Below, piece by piece: positions 35,321 through 42,609 of a DNA stretch of 64,000 nt. The translations under genes were made by a program, and so were the position numbers. The notes under the pieces were generated by a model. That model was not told the origin of the DNA. It searched no databases and was given only the letters and a program-made list of their open reading frames with translations. Numbering within the stretch: the stretch's first letter is position 1; every line of letters starts with the position of its first letter. The stretch is taken from contig JAMPEH010000006.1 in assembly GCA_023665245.1 (NCBI GenBank), positions 30,455 to 94,454 of the forward strand, read 5' to 3'. This DNA comes from Muribaculaceae bacterium (GTDB lineage Bacteria > Pseudomonadota > Alphaproteobacteria > Rs-D84).

Positions 35321-36445
35321 TTAATACTCATATCGAACAGCTTCGCTTAGGTTCAGGTTGCCGATTTCAAGCAGCTCAGGGTCGACCTCACCGAGAGCCA
35401 GCAGCTCGTTGAGTTGTTCCAGCTCTGTTTCATCAAAGATGTCATAGCACATGGATCGGACCTTGGCAACCTGATCAGATGTCACCGCTGCTGCAGCAAC
35501 TCTTGTAGACAGCACCTTGTATCGTCTTTCAAGTTCGGCACGATCTGCTTGCACCGAAACCTTGGACTTCACATACTTCGGGGCAACGTCCAGAAAGCTT
35601 TGGATGCTCATCCCAGGAGTTAGATCGCCAGCGTCAACCATTCGATTGGCGATGCGAACCATAGGAGATATCCCTGATACTACGCTGCTCGGTTCGACAT
35701 TTACATCTTTGCATCCTCCAAGCGTCCACAGCAGCGGAAGCATATCATGGGTCAACTTACTGCTGGCCTCAGTTTTCTTCTCGTACAGTATTCCTTTCTC
35801 GTAACAGTTGGCCTCCGTTATAATGTGGGAGTTATCACGACGGTTATACAGTTGCACCACATTCTTGCGAATGAACTGTGTGCAGAACATGTTGCGAGAG
35901 TATATGGTGTAGAAGATATCGTCGGCAAAGTCCATGCGAGCCATCAGAGTGAATTCATCCACTCCGATGTCGTCTATGCAATATATCCCCTCAAAGTATG
36001 GGGACAAGCTTACAATGAACTTATAGGCTTCCCGAATAGCCTCAGCATGGAACCCAAAGTCCGGATGCTTGGTATCGTATCGCTTATAGCGATCCTTTCC
36101 ATAATCTGGGCAGTACTTCTTGTGGTACTTCGGCTGGTCAGGGCAGAAGAAGACATAGATGTCATTATCCATCTGTAGCCGGGTTGCCATGAACCGACGA
36201 TAGTGACCAAGCACGTTGAAGAATCCAACAACAAGATCCCTCACCAGTTCTACTTTACTGTCTGCATAAGCCGCAGCGAGATCCTTCTCGCGGAACAGAC
36301 GATAGAAGATGCTATGCGCATCCACATACATCACGCCCATGCGATACTGGATCGTCGGGATCGTTGCATACAGTTGCTCAAGCACCTCATACTTTATTCG
36401 TGATGCTCCGATTAAGTATCGGATCAAACTTGTCAAATCATCCAT
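35321..36445 (-). CDS. PIN/FEN-like fold protein, active site incomplete
   Basis: 374 residues; ATG after AGAGGTG. VMYVDAHSIFYRLFREKD (about 38-55) looks like the first Asp motif of 5'-nucleases (xxDxxxxxxRxF), and DIYVFFCPDQPKYHKKY with YGKDRYKR (95-122) looks like the vvfxfDxxxxxxRxxxxpxYKxxR segment of FEN and T4 RNase H-type enzymes. Later, where SxDxD should follow the helical clamp, YSRNMFCTQ lacks the Asp residues, so catalysis may be reduced or absent. It sits between the RNA polymerase beta' gene and a structural gene. Fold call is by motif only. Confidence 0.45.
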   Translation of the reverse strand: MDDLTSLIRYLIGASRIKYEVLEQLYATIPTIQYRMGVMYVDAHSIFYRLFREKDLAAAYADSKVELVRDLVVGFFNVLGHYRRFMATRLQMDNDIYVFFCPDQPKYHKKYCPDYGKDRYKRYDTKHPDFGFHAEAIREAYKFIVSLSPYFEGIYCIDDIGVDEFTLMARMDFADDIFYTIYSRNMFCTQFIRKNVVQLYNRRDNSHIITEANCYEKGILYEKKTEASSKLTHDMLPLLWTLGGCKDVNVEPSSVVSGISPMVRIANRMVDAGDLTPGMSIQSFLDVAPKYVKSKVSVQADRAELERRYKVLSTRVAAAAVTSDQVAKVRSMCYDIFDETELEQLNELLALGEVDPELLEIGNLNLSEAVRYEY

Positions 36446-36496
36446 GGTTAAATCACCTCTTATTAGACTGTCGAATTTCCAGTCTAAGATGAAAAA

Positions 36497-36523
36497 GAAC
36501 AGGGGCCATCTCGGCCCCTGTTC
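36497..36523 (-). terminator. rho-independent terminator after beta'
   Basis: On the minus strand GAACAGGGGCC-GAGAT-GGCCCCTGTTC then TTTTTC. It lies between the beta' gene and the FEN-like gene, so the latter depends on read-through or a weak local promoter (GACAGTCTAATAAG). Confidence 0.88.
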
Positions 36524-36532
36524 CTCTGCTGG

Positions 36533-38137
36533 TTAGTCCATATTCAATGACGGATCAACGTACCGCTCCTTAAACGAGCCTGTCGTCTTGGACGAGAAGA
36601 GGAGCTTGGCGATCTCTTCGCTGCGAGTAGTGTGCAGCTCGGGATTGCTCCCAGCGAGCCCCATACGTTCCAGCACCGCATAGGCACTTTCTTCGGGATC
36701 ACACAGATAGTTGTCATATGCAGAGTCAAGATCCCATGCGGTGGCGATCAGTGCAGCGTAATCCTTCATGAAGCTCATGGACCGATTGAACTTACCATCG
36801 GCCCGATCGATGAAGGCGTAGGTCGGACACATCGTCAGGAAGTACTTGTGGTACTTGACATTCTCCCGCCCGACCGTCGTAGCCTGGTCGCCATCAAAGT
36901 CAGCAGCCAACAGTGCCAGAACGTCCTGCGGGAGATGGAGTGTCATGTCCGTGGGATCGTCATGGATCTTTCGGATCTTGACATACTGAATGCCATATTC
37001 CGAAATGGTCGGATTGCGGTTATCCAGGATCCACTTACCAAGACCATTCTTCAGCAGCTGGTTGATGATGTTCACGAAGAGCTCGTTGCGCTCCATCTTG
37101 TTTTCCTCAACCATCGTGATTGCCTTAGAGATGGGGATATCCTGGATACGGGACAGATACTTGGCGATCTCGCCCTCATACTGCTCCATCATCGTCTGAT
37201 ACGGGACATCCACTTCATGGGCTTTCAAGTCAGTGCCCAATGTGATAACCAGGCGAGAAGAGTTATCCAGTCGGCCGGATGCAAGTGCCCGTCTGAATAC
37301 GCCGGACTTACCGTTGATCTGTTCCATGATGATCTTGAACACACCGTTGATCTCCTGCTGGAGCTGGTTCAACGTGCGCTGGATCTCAATGTCACGACTG
37401 AACGCCGGCATCAGTGTCGTGGACTTCAGGATGTTTGCCAGGTTGACGGCACTGAGATAGTGCTTGTTAACGTCCAGGATGGTGAGGGTTGTCCGGCCCA
37501 TTTCCATCAGCGGACGAAGTCTGGAGCTGTATACCGGGATCTTGGTCATGAACACAATGTTGCGATCAAGTCCAATCCTCTCGGCGTAGACCTTGTTGTA
37601 GTCATCATACAGTTCCATCAACGTGGGGATGCCGTTATCGACCACCTTACCAGCACGGTTGATCCGTCTGGTCGTGGTGATGATTTCGTCCATGTTCTTG
37701 AAGATCTTCTTGAAAGCCTGGTAACCATGGAACGTGAGAATGTGATATGGGGCGATGTCAATGTGCCCCATGATGCGCAGGTCGGCTTCGATCGTGCGAA
37801 CGGTGGTTCCACAGTCAGGGCACACCCGACCGACGTTTACACCGCCAGTCAGTTTGTGGCAGTCACAGGTGAAGATCGGCGTATCCTGCGTGGAGTCGGC
37901 TCCAAAGAGTGGGGAGAAGATACCGTCCATGGGTTTCTTCCCATTGACGGTAATTTCAGAGTTACTGATGTCGATGTTGAGGCCTTTCTTTTTGAGCCTC
38001 TCGTACTTTTCGTCAGGGGAGACCTTCTTGAATCTCACGCTGCTGACACGGGTTTTGGTCGGATACACTTCGACCGGGGAAGGTACAAACAGCGGGTATG
38101 TGTCGCGGTTTACGATGTTAAGGGTTCCAGTGGGCAT
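36533..38137 (-). CDS. DNA-directed RNA polymerase beta' subunit, N-terminal part
   Basis: 534 residues; ATG after AGGAGG. A four-Cys zinc site (C91, C93, C106, C109), GHIDIAPYHI (124-133, like GHIELAAPVAHI), GKSGVFRRALASGRLDNSSR (276-295, like [21 protein letters not shown]), LDNRNPTISEYGIQ (371-384, like LNRAPTLHRLGIQ) and the catalytic ADFDGDQ loop (412-418, whose three Asp residues bind Mg2+) all occur in the bacterial order. The protein stops about 117 residues after the loop, so the C-terminal half (trigger loop, bridge helix) must come from another gene, as in phiKZ/AR9-type split phage polymerases. First long gene of a leftward operon, with a 26-residue membrane peptide just upstream. 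Confidence 0.95.
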   Translation of the reverse strand: MPTGTLNIVNRDTYPLFVPSPVEVYPTKTRVSSVRFKKVSPDEKYERLKKKGLNIDISNSEITVNGKKPMDGIFSPLFGADSTQDTPIFTCDCHKLTGGVNVGRVCPDCGTTVRTIEADLRIMGHIDIAPYHILTFHGYQAFKKIFKNMDEIITTTRRINRAGKVVDNGIPTLMELYDDYNKVYAERIGLDRNIVFMTKIPVYSSRLRPLMEMGRTTLTILDVNKHYLSAVNLANILKSTTLMPAFSRDIEIQRTLNQLQQEINGVFKIIMEQINGKSGVFRRALASGRLDNSSRLVITLGTDLKAHEVDVPYQTMMEQYEGEIAKYLSRIQDIPISKAITMVEENKMERNELFVNIINQLLKNGLGKWILDNRNPTISEYGIQYVKIRKIHDDPTDMTLHLPQDVLALLAADFDGDQATTVGRENVKYHKYFLTMCPTYAFIDRADGKFNRSMSFMKDYAALIATAWDLDSAYDNYLCDPEESAYAVLERMGLAGSNPELHTTRSEEIAKLLFSSKTTGSFKERYVDPSLNMD

Positions 38138-38142
38138 GATTC

Positions 38143-38223
38143 TTACCTCCTGTTATTTCCGTTGATGAAGTTCACTGCTCCAAACAGCAAAATTATGAGA
38201 GCGACCTTCTGGTAAACAGACAA
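38143..38223 (-). CDS. 26-residue membrane peptide upstream of beta'
   Basis: A TTG start lies eight bases after AGGAGG on the minus strand and opens a 26-codon frame ending in TAA that overlaps the binding site of the beta' gene. The product (VALIILLFGAVNFI core, polar end NGNNRR) is a single hydrophobic helix. Such overlap suggests translational coupling. It is too short for reliable family assignment; it may instead be a leader peptide. Confidence 0.4.
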   Translation of the reverse strand: MSVYQKVALIILLFGAVNFINGNNRR

Positions 38224-38240
38224 AACCGTTTCCTCCTTTC

Positions 38241-38260
38241 GATCTTATAGTATATGGATA
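38241..38260 (-). promoter_or_regulatory. AT-rich promoter of a second type, upstream of beta'
   Basis: Minus strand CTATCCATATACTATAAGATC, 18 bases before the TTG of the small peptide. It lacks the ACA tetramer of the common element but shares (T)ATATACTATAA with the element at 46506-46522. Confidence 0.5.
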
Positions 38261-38319
38261 GGTTTGAAACTCGGTATATCAAAGTGTTTATACTACAATC
38301 AATTCAAAATTGCATATGC

Positions 38320-38334
38320 TGACAACACTATAAT
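38320..38334 (+). promoter_or_regulatory. GACA-N4-TATAAT promoter element
   Basis: TGACA, ACAC, TATAAT, 29 bases before the ATG at 38363. Confidence 0.62.
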
Positions 38335-38362
38335 CCCAAACATAGTAAGGAGGGTGTTTTAG

Positions 38363-39583
38363 ATGGACCAATCCATATACGACCTCGGTCGTGCTCAGTA
38401 TCGCGATGCGATCGGAATCAGCGATATGGACCGGGATGCTGATGGCTTCCTGGTGCTTCGCCCTACCGCCCAGCATGTCGATAAGAGGGTTGCCTCTCTG
38501 ACGACTGATATTGACACGCTTGAGGAGAAGCTCCGTCAATTCCGCGACGAAAAGGCCAAGGCGGTCAAGTACCAGAAAACCGAAGAGTACAGAGAGTCAA
38601 AGAAGAAAGACAAGGACAAGAAGGCTAAGAAGGCCAGGAACACATTGCTCGAGATGGTCTTCAACAACGCTGATGCAGTCAATGCTGAAGCCGAGACCGA
38701 AGAGGAAGACGACGAGAACTACCGTGATAGCAAAAAGAAGGGCCCGAAGAAGACCACGCTGGATACCACGTACGGCAAGCGGTTTGCTCCGGTCGTCTCG
38801 ATGCTTTACGACACGATTTCCGATTTCGATCGCATTGCCAGAGAGATCGATGAGGAGCTCCGGTCGTCTCGTGGACAGACCAGAGGTATGTACCGGTCGT
38901 CTCAGATCGGCAACTATATTACTGCCAAGAACAGTCGTCTGTCTGCGGTAAAAGAGCTCGGTTCCATTGCCAAGACTGTCAGCGATCTTGAGTACAAGCG
39001 CGATAAGGATAAGAAGGCGGCAGAGGGCAGTGATACCACCAAGGCGATTACCAGCCTCGGCGCCAAATATCTTCGTGGATCCTTCGGTATCATGGACGAA
39101 GTCACCAGTGATAGTGGCAAGAAGGGCAAAGGTAAGGATAAGGGGAAGGGTAAGAAGAAGTCTGGCAGTAACTTCTCCAAGTCCTCCAAGGACATGGGAT
39201 ATGATCCCGACGAGGACGATGATGACGAGGAGGATAGTGTCCGGCGCGCCAAGAATACGGCAAGCGATAGCGACCTTGCAAGGGAGCTTGCCAGTACAGT
39301 CCTTAAGCGCAAAGGCGATCTATCCTTCAGCCCGCACGAGCGGCACCTCTCCATCGAAGGTAAGTATGTTTTCGTAGTGGCAGTTGACCCCACCGATCCA
39401 GAGCGTACTTGGAAGTTCCTTGCCGTTGACCCGAAGACCGGCAAAGAGATCAAAGGCTTCAAGGACGAGTACAAGGAGCTCTTCCCGAAGAAGAAGAATG
39501 TGCGGCTGCGCTTCGATATCAATAAGAAGAAGGCCACTGACCTGAACACATCCAAGACCTACAAACTCGTATTCACCGACTAA
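38363..39583 (+). CDS. hypothetical Lys-rich protein with RDADGF motif
   Basis: 406 residues; ATG after AAGGAGGG. N-terminal DRDADGFLVLRPT echoes the 24428 gene. Then a coiled-coil stretch (SLTTDIDTLEEKLRQFRDEKAKAV), a Lys run (KKKDKDKKAKKA), an acidic run, a second Lys/Gly tail (KKGKGKDKGKGKKKSG) and another acidic block (DPDEDDDDEED). The C-terminal 80 residues are globular. Alternating basic and acidic tracts suggest binding to DNA or packing inside the head. No family recognised. Monocistronic. Confidence 0.65.
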   Translation: MDQSIYDLGRAQYRDAIGISDMDRDADGFLVLRPTAQHVDKRVASLTTDIDTLEEKLRQFRDEKAKAVKYQKTEEYRESKKKDKDKKAKKARNTLLEMVFNNADAVNAEAETEEEDDENYRDSKKKGPKKTTLDTTYGKRFAPVVSMLYDTISDFDRIAREIDEELRSSRGQTRGMYRSSQIGNYITAKNSRLSAVKELGSIAKTVSDLEYKRDKDKKAAEGSDTTKAITSLGAKYLRGSFGIMDEVTSDSGKKGKGKDKGKGKKKSGSNFSKSSKDMGYDPDEDDDDEEDSVRRAKNTASDSDLARELASTVLKRKGDLSFSPHERHLSIEGKYVFVVAVDPTDPERTWKFLAVDPKTGKEIKGFKDEYKELFPKKKNVRLRFDINKKKATDLNTSKTYKLVFTD

Positions 39584-39588
39584 ACGAA

Positions 39589-39620
39589 TCCGCCCTCTCC
39601 CGAGATTGGGAGAGGGCGGA
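39589..39620. terminator. bidirectional terminator
   Basis: TCCGCCCTCTCCC and GGGAGAGGGCGGA form a 13-pair stem between convergent genes; TGTTCTTATT follows on the plus side. Confidence 0.88.
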
Positions 39621-39628
39621 TGTTCTTA

Positions 39629-40252
39629 TTACGGGACGTACGGAGTTTCGCTCGGATTGCCGATGATGGGAGGCTTCGGCGGGGGAGGCGGACGGTGTCC
39701 GTGATGATGGTGAGGCGTGTCGTCTTTCCCACAGGTACATCCGGTGCAACCCACGCAGTTTCCACTATTGGTGTCGCCCGTACCCCCGGAGGTAGTGTAC
39801 TCGCCGTTGACGACGCTATTGCCAGCCATCATCAGCCTGGAGGCATAGCCAGTATTGGCCCAGGCATCCAAGAACGCCAGCTCATCGATCATGCTGATGA
39901 GAGAGGCTTCGTTGGTAGTGTAGGGATAACACCGCCGTCCAGCAGGGCCAGTGATGACATTGGCGCTGTAGAAGACGAAGTGGCTCAGCAGGTTGTGCTC
40001 GAGGATCACCGTGTAGGTATCGGAGTTCTCGAACTTCCCGGATTCGATCGCCATCTGCTGCGGAACCGTCACCTCATACGTAACCAGTGCCCCGAGTGTG
40101 ACATGGCGGCCCCTGGCGACATGGTCGATGGATCTGCGGAGCGCCTTGCCAACTTGCTCGATGAACTGAACGCCGCTGAACGGGGTTTCTGCCTCAAGGA
40201 CGAGATCCCCATTTGTGGGGCGATCAGATTCGAGCCGCAGTTTGAATTCCAA
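39629..40252 (-). CDS. hypothetical protein with Cys/His/Pro-rich tail
   Basis: 207 residues from the TTG at 40252, nine bases after AAAGGAA; GTG and CTG codons just upstream are alternatives. The body is beta-rich. The tail is striking: NCVGCTGCTCGKDD (four Cys), then HHHHGHRPPPPPKPP. This could bind metal or form a surface tether. Follows a small RHH-like gene in a two-gene unit. Possibly a head decoration or fibre-linked protein; unproven. Confidence 0.6.
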   Translation of the reverse strand: MEFKLRLESDRPTNGDLVLEAETPFSGVQFIEQVGKALRRSIDHVARGRHVTLGALVTYEVTVPQQMAIESGKFENSDTYTVILEHNLLSHFVFYSANVITGPAGRRCYPYTTNEASLISMIDELAFLDAWANTGYASRLMMAGNSVVNGEYTTSGGTGDTNSGNCVGCTGCTCGKDDTPHHHHGHRPPPPPKPPIIGNPSETPYVP

Positions 40253-40271
40253 CAGTAACACTTCCTTTCAA

Positions 40272-40499
40272 TTAAGTGTAATCCCGACCCTGGAACCTCT
40301 GTGTGGCCAGATAAGTGCGCATGATCTTGTCGATGATGCGGCCCTCAGTTGTACCTTCACGAAGTGCCAGTTCCGTGATATGATACGCGGTTTGGCTCGT
40401 GACATTATAGCGTTTCGCTACCACCTTCGGCTTGTCGCTGTAGCCGTTGACGGTGTCACGATTGTGGACTGCTTTCTTGTGGTGATTGTGCTTACGCAT
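40272..40499 (-). CDS. small ribbon-helix-helix-like protein
   Basis: 75 residues; ATG eleven bases after GGTGG, 27 bases downstream of a strong promoter element. Basic N-terminus (MRKHNHHKKAVHNR) and a C-terminal SQTAYHITELALREGTTEGR followed by IIDKIMRTYLA, which has the two-helix pattern of CopG/Arc-like DNA-binding proteins. A first strand is less clear. It may act as a transcription regulator, perhaps of its own operon. Call by pattern only. Confidence 0.5.
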   Translation of the reverse strand: MRKHNHHKKAVHNRDTVNGYSDKPKVVAKRYNVTSQTAYHITELALREGTTEGRIIDKIMRTYLATQRFQGRDYT

Positions 40500-40525
40500 A
40501 GGACAGAATCCACCTTTCCGGTAAT

Positions 40526-40541
40526 CATTATACCATTGTTC
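40526..40541 (-). promoter_or_regulatory. GAACA-N4-TATAATG promoter element
   Basis: Minus strand GAACA, ATGG, TATAATG, 27 bases before the ATG at 40499. Confidence 0.72.
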
Positions 40542-40549
40542 AAATAACA

Positions 40550-40576
40550 TGGGGTACCGATTATCTCGGTACCCCA
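40550..40576 (-). terminator. terminator of the 42.5-40.6 kb operon
   Basis: TGGGGTACCG and CGGTACCCCA pair; on the minus strand it follows the stop at 40584 and is followed by TGTTATTT. Confidence 0.75.
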
Positions 40577-40583
40577 CATTGGA

Positions 40584-41342
40584 TTACTCAGCAGTTTCGT
40601 TAGCCGCAGCGGCAGCAGCCTCGGCAGCTTTACGAGCCTCACGGCGCTGTTTCTTGGTCATGCCGGCATACGGATCAGAAACAACAGTCTCCACAGCCTG
40701 GGCCGGCTCAGGATCACCGACGGACAGACCACCATTGATCACAACCGCCTCATCACCGGTATCAGTCTCGGCTTCGACTTCATCGGAGCCATCGTTCTCG
40801 ATAGGAGCGTGATCCTCCTGCGAAGCCGTACCATCGGCATTGCAGGCGTCGATCAGATCACCATCGGGATTAACGCCAGGCGTCTCGGGCAGCGGTTCCT
40901 CTACCACAGGAGCAGGATCTTCGGCAGGAGTCTCAGGCTCAGGCTGGTCCTCGACAGCAACCCCGTTGATCATGTTACGGATGCTGGCTGCGGCAGCCTT
41001 ATCGGCCTCGGTGATCGTGGGTTTGACCGGCTGACCGGCGTTGGTGACGGGCTTGGTGACCGTCTTTTCCACTTTGACCCCGCGGAGGATATCCTCGTAC
41101 GGCAGGGTATAGTTGTCCAGGGTCAGCTTGACGGGCTCAGAGCCGGGGTTGGTTCTGGGGTTCAGGACTTCCATGATGGTCAGGGCGTCCTTACCGTCCT
41201 GGCGCAGCAGCTGGCCGATGATGTCCAGCGTGGTCGGGCAGGGCTCCGTCAGCGGACCGTGCGTGGGGCCGAAGCATTTCGCCATCGCCCACAGAGGCTT
41301 GTAGTCCGGAATCAGGATGTACTTGCGGGTATTGTTTTCCAT
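40584..41342 (-). CDS. hypothetical protein with acidic Pro/Glu-rich middle
   Basis: 252 residues; ATG six bases after GAGGTG. The N-terminal 100 residues look globular (YILIPDYKPLWAMAKCFG, LTLDNYTLPYEDILRGV); the rest is low-complexity and acidic (EPETPAEDPAPVVEEPLPE) with an Ala/Lys end (TKKQRREARKAAEAAAA). No family recognised. Last gene of a four-gene leftward unit of small proteins. Confidence 0.62.
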   Translation of the reverse strand: MENNTRKYILIPDYKPLWAMAKCFGPTHGPLTEPCPTTLDIIGQLLRQDGKDALTIMEVLNPRTNPGSEPVKLTLDNYTLPYEDILRGVKVEKTVTKPVTNAGQPVKPTITEADKAAAASIRNMINGVAVEDQPEPETPAEDPAPVVEEPLPETPGVNPDGDLIDACNADGTASQEDHAPIENDGSDEVEAETDTGDEAVVINGGLSVGDPEPAQAVETVVSDPYAGMTKKQRREARKAAEAAAAAANETAE

Positions 41343-41356
41343 TTCGTGCACCTCAT

Positions 41357-41791
41357 TTACTTAGATTTCTTCTCAAGAGAATCGATTCTTGTTTCGATGG
41401 TTTTGATGATCGTATCCATCATATCCACCGTGCCGTTCCGCGTCATGTTCTTCAGATCCTTTTCGACGATGGCCGCCTTAGTGTACGTGATGATGCTGCC
41501 GATGTTCATTTTCATAGCCCGCATGAGATGATCCGTCCACTTATCAGGCGGCAGCTTCGATGCCTCTGCGCGGAGCTTCTTCGCATGACGGAGAATGGTC
41601 TTGTACTGTTTCAACTTCTCATCGTCATCCTTAGTAGCTTCTGCCTTAGCGATCTCTTTGGACAGCATGGCGATGGCTTTTGCACACAGAACGGCAGAGT
41701 CATCTGTGGTGTTGTCAAAGATCTTCATAAAGGTATCAGTGACAACTTCTCCAGCTGACTCAGTGAGCAGTCGTAACAGTGCAAGGTTCAT
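41357..41791 (-). CDS. small helical protein, paralogue of the 42211 gene
   Basis: 144 residues; ATG after AAGGTGACGCT. All-helical. RHAKKLRAEASKLPPDKWTDHLM resembles NAESMKKKAQALPDDDVVDWLF of the upstream neighbour, so the two are likely distant paralogues. Ends in a Lys tail. No family recognised. A virion internal role is possible given the similar style of the abundant proteins at 30-33 kb. Confidence 0.6.
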   Translation of the reverse strand: MNLALLRLLTESAGEVVTDTFMKIFDNTTDDSAVLCAKAIAMLSKEIAKAEATKDDDEKLKQYKTILRHAKKLRAEASKLPPDKWTDHLMRAMKMNIGSIITYTKAAIVEKDLKNMTRNGTVDMMDTIIKTIETRIDSLEKKSK

Positions 41792-41800
41792 AGCGTCACC

Positions 41801-42211
41801 TTAATCCAACGCGTTGATCTGGGCTTTGATCTGCTTGATCAGCGTGTCATAGTGGTTGACAGCCTGCGATCTGCTCATAGCGGTAATGGACTCCCCGCTG
41901 CTGGCCGTTCCGACGACATCGATGATGAACCACCACCAGGGCTTGATGAACAGGTTGAAGAGCCAGTCCACCACATCATCGTCGGGCAGGGCCTGGGCCT
42001 TCTTCTTCATGGACTCGGCGTTGGAGAGCGCCTCCTGATACAGCTTCTTTGCTTTCTTGCTGTCAGATTCACCCTTGGCCTGCTTCAGCAGGGAGGAGAT
42101 CTTCTTCGCATCGTCTCCATAGAGCTTGTATTTGTCGAGCTTCACCATCTCATTCAGAGTCTCGGCCGAAATGGCATTCTCTGCGAACAGACGGAAATCG
42201 CGCATTGACAT
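41801..42211 (-). CDS. small helical protein with a Trp-rich amphipathic segment
   Basis: 136 residues; ATG after GGAGGG. After a charged helical half comes LPDDDVVDWLFNLFIKPWWW followed by FIIDVVG, a very hydrophobic, Trp-rich patch that could touch a membrane, then a polar end. Related to the 41791 gene by the KKxAxxLPxD segment. No family recognised. Confidence 0.6.
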   Translation of the reverse strand: MSMRDFRLFAENAISAETLNEMVKLDKYKLYGDDAKKISSLLKQAKGESDSKKAKKLYQEALSNAESMKKKAQALPDDDVVDWLFNLFIKPWWWFIIDVVGTASSGESITAMSRSQAVNHYDTLIKQIKAQINALD

Positions 42212-42225
42212 AGATGTTCCCTCCT

Positions 42226-42558
42226 TTACCAGCCGGCGACGTTACATGCCTCGTCCATCACGGCGTTGAACTCGGCATCGTCAATTTCACCTTCATCGAT
42301 GTCGTCATCGACGAGCTCCTCGGCCTCGGTATCGTCGTACTCGGGGTCCTCGACCAGCTTATCCAGCATGGCATCGACCTTCTTGTACGCCGCATCGGGC
42401 ACAGAGCCGACATCGACGACGTCCTCCATCTCCTCTTCGGAGCCGGGAAGAACCTCGTCAATGCCCATAACGGACTCGTAGATAGCGACGTTGGCGTTGC
42501 GAGCCTTCTTAGCCGCCTCAAACTGGGAGTTGATGGAGCTAAATACGGATTTACTCAT
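42226..42558 (-). CDS. small acidic protein
   Basis: 110 residues; ATG ten bases after AAAGGTGG. Very acidic (SEEEMEDVVDVGS, DPEYDDTEAEELVDDDIDEGE), C-terminus DEACNVAGW. First gene of the unit running to 40584, with a matched promoter. Codon use is C/G-rich. No family recognised; could be a scaffold or DNA-mimic type protein, but that is speculation from charge. Confidence 0.62.
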   Translation of the reverse strand: MSKSVFSSINSQFEAAKKARNANVAIYESVMGIDEVLPGSEEEMEDVVDVGSVPDAAYKKVDAMLDKLVEDPEYDDTEAEELVDDDIDEGEIDDAEFNAVMDEACNVAGW

Positions 42559-42585
42559 TGTAGTGTTACCACCTTTCTTATTAAC

Positions 42586-42600
42586 TAATATAGTTGTGTT
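42586..42600 (-). promoter_or_regulatory. AACA-N4-TATATT promoter element
   Basis: Minus strand CAACA, CAAC, TATATT, 28 bases before the ATG at 42558. Confidence 0.55.
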
Positions 42601-42609
42601 GACGCCAGG

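Noticed and set aside
36632..38215. Long plus-strand frame opposite RNA polymerase beta'
   Set aside because: Beta' motifs on the minus strand are unambiguous.
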